64,000 nt of DNA, from positions 558,001 through 622,000 of the forward strand of contig AP026140.1 in NCBI GenBank assembly GCA_030295235.1. The letters run 5' to 3'. The translations under genes were made by a program, and so were the position numbers. Positions 56,887 through 64,000 of the stretch are shown here, in pieces; the first letter of the stretch is position 1, and every line of letters begins with the position of its first letter. The stretch is from Fistulifera solaris. Lineage: Eukaryota; Bacillariophyta; Bacillariophyceae; Naviculales; Stauroneidaceae. Under the pieces are notes generated by a model that was not told where the DNA came from, made no database searches, and saw only the letters and a program-made list of their open reading frames with translations.

Positions 56887-57816
56887 ATGTTCACAATGCG
56901 ATTCCTCACATCCCTGGCCTCCTTGTTGGTTGTTGCTGCACCTGTTGTGCAGGCGTTTGCTCCTCCATCCAGAACCTTTATCACAACTCGATCGGCGGAG
57001 AGTGTTGCAGTTCATTACAGCAGTCAGCTTAGTAATCAGTACCATTCCGCACGAAACAATCATCATGTACTTTTCATGGGATGGGGTCCCGAACCAGTGT
57101 GGTCAAGTGCTTCCGTGAAAACGAATCAAGCGGCCTGTCAGTCGGGTGCGTGCGTCAAAATCTTGATGGATGTTCCCCCCGAAACGGCCGCCGAGTACCA
57201 GAATCCTGGACAATACGTCCAAGTTCGATTGAACGACGCCACCAAACCTTTGTTCTTAGCCATCGCTTCTCCGCCGGATGCCGAGAATGCTGTCTTTGAA
57301 TTTCTCATCAAGAAAACGGAAGGAAACGAATGGATGACCGGTCTTTCGGCCGGGGCGGCCGTGCAAATATCGCAGGTTCTCGGCAACGGTTTTCCCATCG
57401 AAGAGAATCTGGAGGGCTTCAAATACGATTTTCCGACGCAAAATTTGCTTCTTTTCGCTGCCGGATCGGGCATCGCTCCGATCAAAGCTGCCGCCGAGTC
57501 TGGAAAGCTCAACATTAGTGAAGCCCGAAAAGCTCGTCTTTATTACGGAGAACGAACCGCTGCCGATTTGTGCTATGTAGAGCTTTTCTCGGAGTGGGAG
57601 AAGGCTGGTATTCAAGTAGTTCCGGTGTTGAGTCAACCCGGTGCCGACTGGGAGGGACGCACCGGCTACGTACAAGCCGCTTTGGCCGAAGATGGAGTGC
57701 CCATTCCTCGTAACTCGGGAGCCTTGCTGTGTGGAATGAAAGGAATGTCTGAGGCTGTGAAGGACTTGCTGCAAAAGGCCGGGGTGTTTGAAGGACGCGT
57801 CCTCTTCAACTTTTAA
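56887..57816 (+). CDS. Ferredoxin-NADP reductase-like flavoprotein, plastid-targeted
   Basis: A 309-residue protein of the FNR-like superfamily. The N-terminus RFLTSLASLLVVAAPVVQA followed by FAPPSR is a near-perfect diatom plastid signal (ASAFAP type). The body has the FAD domain (GQYVQVRLNDATKPLFLAIASPP) and an NAD(P) domain (LLLFAAGSGIAPIKAAAES, GERTAADLCYVELF), ending GRVLFNF. It resembles the plant fruit-protein/pKIWI502-type reductases rather than photosynthetic FNR. The partner is unknown; plastid redox or reductive nitrogen metabolism would fit its neighbourhood. The start is the ATG at 56887. Confidence 0.82.
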   Translation: MFTMRFLTSLASLLVVAAPVVQAFAPPSRTFITTRSAESVAVHYSSQLSNQYHSARNNHHVLFMGWGPEPVWSSASVKTNQAACQSGACVKILMDVPPETAAEYQNPGQYVQVRLNDATKPLFLAIASPPDAENAVFEFLIKKTEGNEWMTGLSAGAAVQISQVLGNGFPIEENLEGFKYDFPTQNLLLFAAGSGIAPIKAAAESGKLNISEARKARLYYGERTAADLCYVELFSEWEKAGIQVVPVLSQPGADWEGRTGYVQAALAEDGVPIPRNSGALLCGMKGMSEAVKDLLQKAGVFEGRVLFNF

Positions 57817-58104
57817 GACGACGATATAGATACATCAACGATTTAGATGAATTTAGCTTTCGCCGCTCTGTTATTTCCATTTACAAAGCGATGCCAGATC
57901 ACACGAGACGTATTCCTACGGCGTACTATTGAGTTCGAGCTCTGTATTTGTAACCTTGCGGTCGTGAATGCTCGAATTGTTGCTGCTTGACACATTCCAG
58001 GGCAGGTCGCTTATTGCTCATCAAAACATATGTGACACAATGCTAAAAAGGATATGGAAGAGCGGCTATTTGCTATATTCTATGCAACTTTTTGTTACAG
58101 TATT

Positions 58105-59665
58105 CTATATTGGTTGAAAGTCGGGATGTTCGGATGGAAGATGAAAAGGAACTTTTGTCAGAACGCCATCATTGAACAATCGATCAAGTTCCTTCTGCAA
58201 GCGCTGATGATATGTGTGAAGAACCAGGTTACCCATCGATTCATTGTCGTACAAGTCAAGAACCGCCTGGGGGTCGAAGTTAAGTAGAGGAAGGCACTGA
58301 TCAGAACTTGAAAGGATCTGAACGAAGCTCCGTCGCAAAGGCATTTCGACAGCTGTATATGACGCTGCTTCAGGGGGTTTCAACTGGGATAGGACCGTGC
58401 TTGCTCTCAGCAGGTTTCCTCGAACCCTGGCAACAAGCTGTCCCTGAACATTTCCGTCAGAGTCATGAGGGTAAAACGCAAAGGGCTCGTTGAATGTCAT
58501 GATCCCGGGTAGCAGTCCTTGTTCAGGAACGTACTCCTTCTCATTCACAAAGTATCGATATCCGATGTCTATCTTGCATGCCACTCCTTGGCGACGAAAG
58601 AACTGAAATGTTTTGCAAAAGATCTTCGAGTGAGTAAGGATCGACGGTGGAAATTGCATCGCCTGGTATATTTCACTATATCCATCGATTTGCGCTATTC
58701 TCATTCCATGCACTGCTTGCGCGAGCTGACGAGGAGTATCGTCGACCGGTTCCACTCCAAAGTCCTTTCTCAGAGCACATGATTGATCATTTGTAGAGCA
58801 AAGAGCATCCGAAGGACGTATTGCTGGCATTTCTCCTTGCGAGGCTTGTGATACAATCACCGGATGAAACGATTGGCTTCCTATTCGGGTTGTTCTTGGC
58901 ATTTCTTCAATATGTGGAAAGCTCAGATCGGTCGCCCTCGTTATCATATTTAAATCAGTCATTGATGCGCTGTTCGAGAAGATATCAAAAGAATGGGCTC
59001 TTTGAATAGGCCACTTCGGCAAAGGTTTGCTTTTCCCAGACACTATTTCACTCACAGCTTCATCCGCGCACCACGAGAGAGAGCGATGATTAACTGTTGT
59101 ACCAAGCGCCCGTTTCTTTGCTTTGTATAGTGCTTTAACTTCCAATGTGATATCGTTTTGCAAAGGAAGTCCGAAATTGCCATCCGGATCAAAGGAGTCG
59201 CTGAAGGACCGGCGCCAGATAGTCGACGGTTTCATTCGTGGTATTGACAAAGCTGTGAACGTTTCTTGCCGATGATCAAACGAGTCCTCGCTAACTATAG
59301 ATTTGTTCAGTTGCGAAGAAGGGGATTTTGGCGAGAGCGCAGTCTCTGTTTGGCATAAGGGGCTTGTTGTTGACTGTTGAAGTACTTCAATGAGAACCAT
59401 TTTTCTCCCCCCTCTTTTTTCTTGACATCGATAAACCGGCATCCTTTGACAGCGCAACGTTCCAACCTTGAGATATGACGTTTCTTGCATTTTCTCCTTC
59501 TGCGTTGGAAAACGACGGCAAGCTGTTTGAAGTGGTCTCATCCATCATGGCATGCGCAGCTCGAGTGGCCGATTCCAATTCCGTGGGACGCTCAACACAG
59601 GAGAAGTTGTTCACATCGTCAGTCTCGAAGTACTCCCGACTGCTGCTTCCGGTGCCTTTCTGCAT
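58105..59665 (-). CDS. Unknown conserved protein
   Basis: About 519 residues from the ATG at 59665 (MQKGTGSSSREYFETDD). The N-terminal half is Ser/Thr-rich. The C-terminal half seems folded: AQAVHGMRIAQIDGYSEIYQ, FFRRQGVACKIDIGYRYF, AEMPLRR-like segments, then LVLHTYHQRLQKELDRLF. No family recognised. The frame changes in the homopolymer-rich stretch 59405-59420 (C6 then T6 on the plus strand), with one base fewer needed; a second frame starting at 59541 would be an alternative. Probably a sequencing indel. Confidence 0.5.
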
Positions 59666-60248
59666 GGCGCTATCTGACGAATCAGCCGCTAAAGAGCAAG
59701 ATTTGTTGTGTCATTTAGAGAAATGACAAAATAATGATGAGGAAAGGCAAGAAAAAGTTGTCGACGGCAAAATAAAGACTAAACATTTTCATGAGAGGAA
59801 CGCGGGAGCATTTAATTTTTTAGCTTATCTATAAAATCTGTATCATACCTGCCCTATATCGTAGCGGTTTGATTTGACTAAGTATCATATTGTTCCAACA
59901 CGAACGGACACAAGATTGAAAATAAGGCGATGCGGAACACGGAACACCATAGACCAAGAACTGGAGATTAGAAACCCTCTCCAAACTAGCGTTTGAAGCC
60001 TGATGAAACAGTATGAATGGATAACTTCTCATGGGTGAAACTACTGGTGAATAAAAGACTACCAGGTACCGGTAACAGGTATGATGTGGAGATAACCTTG
60101 ACAGAACAAGATTTACAGGTAAATAAACAAACAAAATATTAGTATGAATTTTGGAAATATAAAATACCCAAACATGCTGAGGAGGATTAGGTTTGAGCTC
60201 CTCTTCCTTGTGTCGCATCTGAAGGAGTGAACGAAGCGTTAATGCTTA
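59666..60248. other. Intergenic region
   Basis: About 580 bp; weak minus-strand open frame at 59829-60218 without features. No gene supported. Confidence 0.5.
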
Positions 60249-61388
60249 TTAGCACACAAATGTATTTTTCTTTCCAGTATGGAGTACGGATGAGACTGCG
60301 GCAAGTACTTCGGAGGCCATGCGATCATCGTCCTGAAAGTCATCCTGGTCAGGGTCGTGATTTTTCTCTTCGTCGTTGAGTGTTTTCACCCCAAAGCGTT
60401 GAAGCTTATTGATTAGCTCGTTCTCATGCTGATCGACAGTGGCTTCCAAATCAACAAACGTCTCGTACAGTTTTTGAATTGAGTTCTGTGTGGCTTGAAC
60501 ACGGAGCTGTAGCTTACGCTGCATGTACGAAGAGGTTTCTTCCAATGCCTCCCTAAGAGCCTGTTGTTGTTTCTTGCCTTCCTTGATTACTTCTTGTTGA
60601 TGATCAATAAGTTGTTCCAGTTCAGCACGAGTTTGTTGTGCTTCAGTGCGCTCTTCTTCTAGCTTCGAAATTCTCCTATTGAGACGACTTGCTTCTTTAT
60701 TCCACGCCATTTTTTCGTTGTTGTGGTCGTCGATTTGTTTGGCTAAAGCAGCATCTGTTGCCCCTGGTTGAGCCAACTTCCTTTCTAGTAAATCGACACG
60801 CTGCAATAAGGCTAATACCTGACTTTGTTTTTTCGCGATATCTGTATCGTATCTTGTCTGAAATGCTTGCATACCCTCTTGATGCTGCTTCTCAAGCGCT
60901 TCGAGTTGGTTACGGTGCTCTTGTTGAATCATATTCCACGAAACTTGGCTACGTTTCAAACTGTCTAATACGGTTTCGTGTTCCAGCACATCAAGAATTT
61001 CCGATTCTTCAAGAATATCGTAGGGTTTTCTGCCTGACTGGTCAGCTACATCGATTCCTTGCCAGTGAGAGACAAGTAGAAGGTTCACCACTTCAGGTGA
61101 CGCGGAACATCCCACGGCCAGATGGAGCGGAAGTTCACCGAACTGTGTCTTGGACGATACGGCAGCTGGATACGCCGCAATCAGGGATGCAATGACCCAT
61201 GTTGGAGCTTGCCTACGACATGCTTCGTGAAGAGGAAGCCTCCTCCAGCTATCCGAGTAAACCCAGGTTGCCGCTTGCAGACGGGTGTCGTTCTGCAACA
61301 TATCGACTACATCATGCCACTCTTTTGATTCCACGGCAAGAAACAAGGGCGTTGCGCCTTCTTCTACTGACTTTTGGAGGATCTCCAT
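60249..61388 (-). CDS. Ankyrin-repeat coiled-coil protein
   Basis: A 379-residue intronless protein. Residues 10-150 hold ankyrin repeats (ATPLFLAVESKEWHDVVDML, LPLHEACRRQAPTWVIASLI, and GELPLHLAVGCSASPEVVNLLL). Residues 155-340 form a long coiled coil (HRNQLEALEKQHQEGMQAFQ, SRLNRRISKLEEERTEAQQ). It is divergent from, and clearly related to, the ankyrin gene at 61975. Such proteins are numerous in diatoms and serve as scaffolds. Partner unknown. Confidence 0.78.
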   Translation of the reverse strand: MEILQKSVEEGATPLFLAVESKEWHDVVDMLQNDTRLQAATWVYSDSWRRLPLHEACRRQAPTWVIASLIAAYPAAVSSKTQFGELPLHLAVGCSASPEVVNLLLVSHWQGIDVADQSGRKPYDILEESEILDVLEHETVLDSLKRSQVSWNMIQQEHRNQLEALEKQHQEGMQAFQTRYDTDIAKKQSQVLALLQRVDLLERKLAQPGATDAALAKQIDDHNNEKMAWNKEASRLNRRISKLEEERTEAQQTRAELEQLIDHQQEVIKEGKKQQQALREALEETSSYMQRKLQLRVQATQNSIQKLYETFVDLEATVDQHENELINKLQRFGVKTLNDEEKNHDPDQDDFQDDDRMASEVLAAVSSVLHTGKKNTFVC

Positions 61389-61974
61389 GCTGGTGTCTGG
61401 TGTGTTGATTTGCGATGATTTGAATAGAATGCGACGGATATCTTCATTGGAAGCGTTGACATTTGGGAGAGATAGATGAATGAAGCGTTTTAAATTCTAA
61501 GTATGCGTATAAACTATTCCGTTGCAGTTATCCGTTGTCCACAGAACCCTTTAAGTGACAGCTCTATTGTATCGCTAGCTAGACTCTACTATGCAAATCA
61601 ATCCCTAATTATCTAAATTCGATAAAGTCCGTGCGACTTCAAAACGCGATGATTTAAGCAAAAGATTCCGTTACATTTTAACAACGGAAATTACTCACTA
61701 CTTACGGCATCATGGCTTAGGCATTATCATTTAGACCAAAGTAAATTGATCCGGTACTCCTCAGTAAGAAATGGTGTACAAAGGTCAAGGTTACTGTCTA
61801 TGTAACGATGGATACTTAGAAGGACAAATTCGCCTGTCGGCTTATTGAGCGACACCGTTTAGCGAACCACAATCTTCTGCATGAACGATTTCGCGCACTT
61901 CCTTGACAAACAACAAACAAAAAACTATCAAAAGAGATTGTTGCTGTTGCAATTTGTTCGTTGAAAAAACTTGA
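61389..61974. other. Divergent promoter region of the two ankyrin genes
   Basis: About 585 bp between head-to-head ankyrin genes, AT-rich, no gene. Shared regulation is possible. Confidence 0.5.
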
Positions 61975-63848
61975 ATGACCTTCTGCGGAGGAGCCGAGCG
62001 ATCAGCCTCTCCCGTGGCGTATACGGCGAAGGAATACGGTGCTCAGCCCGACAATACTCAGGCCGAAAGTAAGCTCCCGTCTAAGAAAAGCATGGAATCA
62101 GGTGATGCCTTTGAAAGAGAGAATTCGGCATTCGGGGACGGGTACTCTCTGCACTCCCGTCCAAGCCAATCAACTTCCCATCGTCATCTAGATGACGAGA
62201 TTGAGGTCGACTATGATCATGGGGCAACGGATCTTTACCGTCGCATCGAAAACAAGGACTGGGATGGTGCTCTCAACAGGTTGGAGTTTGCTCCCCACGA
62301 GGCACGAGCCTGGGTTGCCCGCCGCGAACCATCTAGTATGAGATTGAGATGGCGTTTACTGCCCATTCACGCTGTATGTATTTTTCGCGCTCCATTGGCA
62401 CTGATTGAAGCATTGATTGAGGTATATCCAGACGGCCCGATGCAAAAGGATGATCAAGGCATGCTTCCTGTCCATCTAGCTTGTCGAAATGGTGCAAGCA
62501 AGGGCGTTGTCTTGACGTTACTTGAGGCATTTCCGGAGTCACTGAAGGTGAAGGATCGTAAGAATAGGACTGCAGTGGATTTGGTGGCAACTAGCGAGTC
62601 CGCCAACAAGGAAGCAGTGCTTGTTGCAATTCGTCGATTTCAGAAAGAAACTCAGTATAACGGCGCTGCAACAGTAGCGACGATAGAAACAGCACCCACT
62701 GTGCAGGAGGTAGACTATGAACATCGCACGACTCTCTTCCGAATGATTTTGAGGAAAGATTGGAATAATGCTTCGAGCCGAGCTGTAAGCCATCCCGAGG
62801 AGGCTTGCACCTGGATAGTCACCAAGGGGTTTAACGGAAACCTACGTTTTCTTCCCCTTCACAAAGCTTGCGTCCTGCAACCACCTGACTCGATCGTAAC
62901 CGGTCTGTTGAAAGCATTTCCAGAGGGAGCAAAAAATACGGACCAAGACGGATGGCTTCCCCTGCATTGCGCGTGCTTTTATGGAGCTAGCGAGCATGTC
63001 GTCAACGCTCTTTTGTTTGCGTATTCTAAAGGAGCCCAGACCAAAGACGACGAAGGTCGTTTGCCTCTTCATTATGCCTGTATCAAAGGAGCCCCGAAAG
63101 CTGTGATTGACGTTCTATTGGCAAGTTTTTCTCGCGGGGCCATGGTCAAGGATGATGAAGGTCGACTAGCTCTTCACCATGCGTGTAGCAAAAATGCAGA
63201 GGACTCCGTTATCGAAGCGCTTCTTAAGTCATCTCCAAAGGCAGCCCAAACTAAGGATGATCAAGGGCGTCTTGCCTTGCATCATGCTTGTCGCAAATGC
63301 ACAAGCGATAAGACTATTCGAACACTTTTACGAGTGTATCCGATTGCTGCGCAAATCAGAGACGACCAGGATAAGCTCCCACTCCACTATGCCTGTCAAC
63401 ACGGTGGCAAAAGGAGATCATCCAGCTGCTGCTTCAGTCGTATCCGGAATCGGTTAATGTTCCCAACGGAGTTGGGCAGACTCCCTTAGCCGAAATCAAG
63501 GCGATGAACAACCCCAAATTCGAAAGCATTGTTAGGTTGATGGAGAAGATTAAGAAGGAGCAGGATAAAAAGCGGGGTATTGAAGGCCCAAGTCCAGTTC
63601 TGGAATCAACAGTGCGTGATCTCAACGAAAAAATTCAGAACTTGGAGAAGTCGCTGGGAAAAGTCACTCTATTGGGCAAGGAAATGAAAGAAGACTTAAG
63701 GAAAGGAAAAGACCCTGTCGTGGTGATGGAAAAGTTTTCAGACGCTTTGATTGACCTAGGTAGTCGGTCAAAGACTCCTTTAAAGTCACGACAGCAGCCC
63801 GCCCCTCCCGCTAAGGGGATATTTGGTCGCGTCAAGCAGAAGGCATAG
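61975..63848 (+). CDS. Large ankyrin-repeat protein with C-terminal coiled coil
   Basis: About 624 residues. The N-terminus is disordered and has the acidic start of a diatom-type domain (DLYRRIENKDWDGALNRL). At least eight ankyrin repeats follow, e.g. GMLPVHLACRNGASKGVVLT, GWLPLHCACFYGASEHVVNA, GRLPLHYACIKGAPKAVIDV, and KLPLHYACQHG. A C-terminal helix (ESIVRLMEKIKKEQDKKRG) and a basic tail end the protein. The frame breaks at the A4 run 63409-63412; one more A gives GGKKEIIQLLLQSYPESV and continues to 63848, so it is read as one gene with an indel. Relative of the divergent gene at 60249; the first repeat region has the same E-W-D pattern. Confidence 0.76.
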
Positions 63849-64000
63849 AGAACGGATCGACGATGTTTTGTGCTGTGCAAATTGACGTTGCATATAATAT
63901 TATAGTGAGGTTAAAAGTATGGAATGTGGTAACAACTATTTATTTATCCTGAATTAACGAACTAAGAATGTTATCTACAAGAATAAAACAGCTTTTAGAT

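Overview
This window is nuclear DNA of a photosynthetic stramenopile, most likely a pennate diatom and probably Phaeodactylum tricornutum or a close relative. The evidence is a bZIP-LOV aureochrome, a fucoxanthin-chlorophyll a/c protein, plastid-type N-termini with signal peptides ending in a Phe at the cleavage site, short GT-AG introns (63-263 bp), and several diatom-type families (DUF6824, a family with an Arg-Gly-Leu-Glu motif, ankyrin-coiled-coil proteins). The species name is inference.

Layout. 0.3-5.7 kb: mitochondrial EF-G2-like factor, nucleotide-sugar transporter, complex I 24-kDa subunit (NDUFV2). 5.3-10.85 kb: a local duplication of the NDUFV2 5' end, its divergent promoter and a DUF6824 gene. 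The second copy carries an extra ~490-bp insertion with a ~306-bp CA repeat. 10.9-23.8 kb: small secreted protein, aureochrome, Mediator MED6, two convergent RGLE-family genes, a type II glycosyltransferase-like protein, G6PDH and arylamine N-acetyltransferase. 24.6-33.8 kb: a tRNA-Leu(AAG) gene with a 71-bp GT...AG insertion in its D-loop, followed by ~9 kb of mobile DNA ending in an exact 61-bp copy of the tRNA 3' part. All recognisable genes in that stretch are on the minus strand: two HNH-nuclease-type genes, a peptidase-like protein, and a retroelement with a CXC-like zinc protein and reverse transcriptase. 34.9-48.9 kb: FG-GAP protein, plastid LL-diaminopimelate aminotransferase, Cys-rich membrane protein, several secreted or unknown proteins, and the light-harvesting gene. 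49.2-57.8 kb: BTB protein, then MoaA/CNX2 (molybdenum cofactor), a small plastid-type membrane protein, nitrate reductase (a molybdenum-cofactor enzyme) and a plastid FNR-like oxidoreductase. 58.1-63.8 kb: an unknown protein and two divergent ankyrin genes.

The genes cover respiration and mitochondrial translation, light sensing and harvesting, nitrate assimilation with its cofactor, lysine synthesis and NADPH supply. The most unusual region is the tRNA-bounded island together with the odd tRNA gene at its edge.

Quality note. Many clearly conserved host genes are broken by one-base gains or losses, nearly all at homopolymer runs (EF-G2, aureochrome, MED6, nitrate reductase, ankyrin and others). 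This looks like residual long-read sequencing error rather than real pseudogenes, so these are annotated as single genes spanning the break. All assignments come from reading the sequence by eye; no database search or folding was run.
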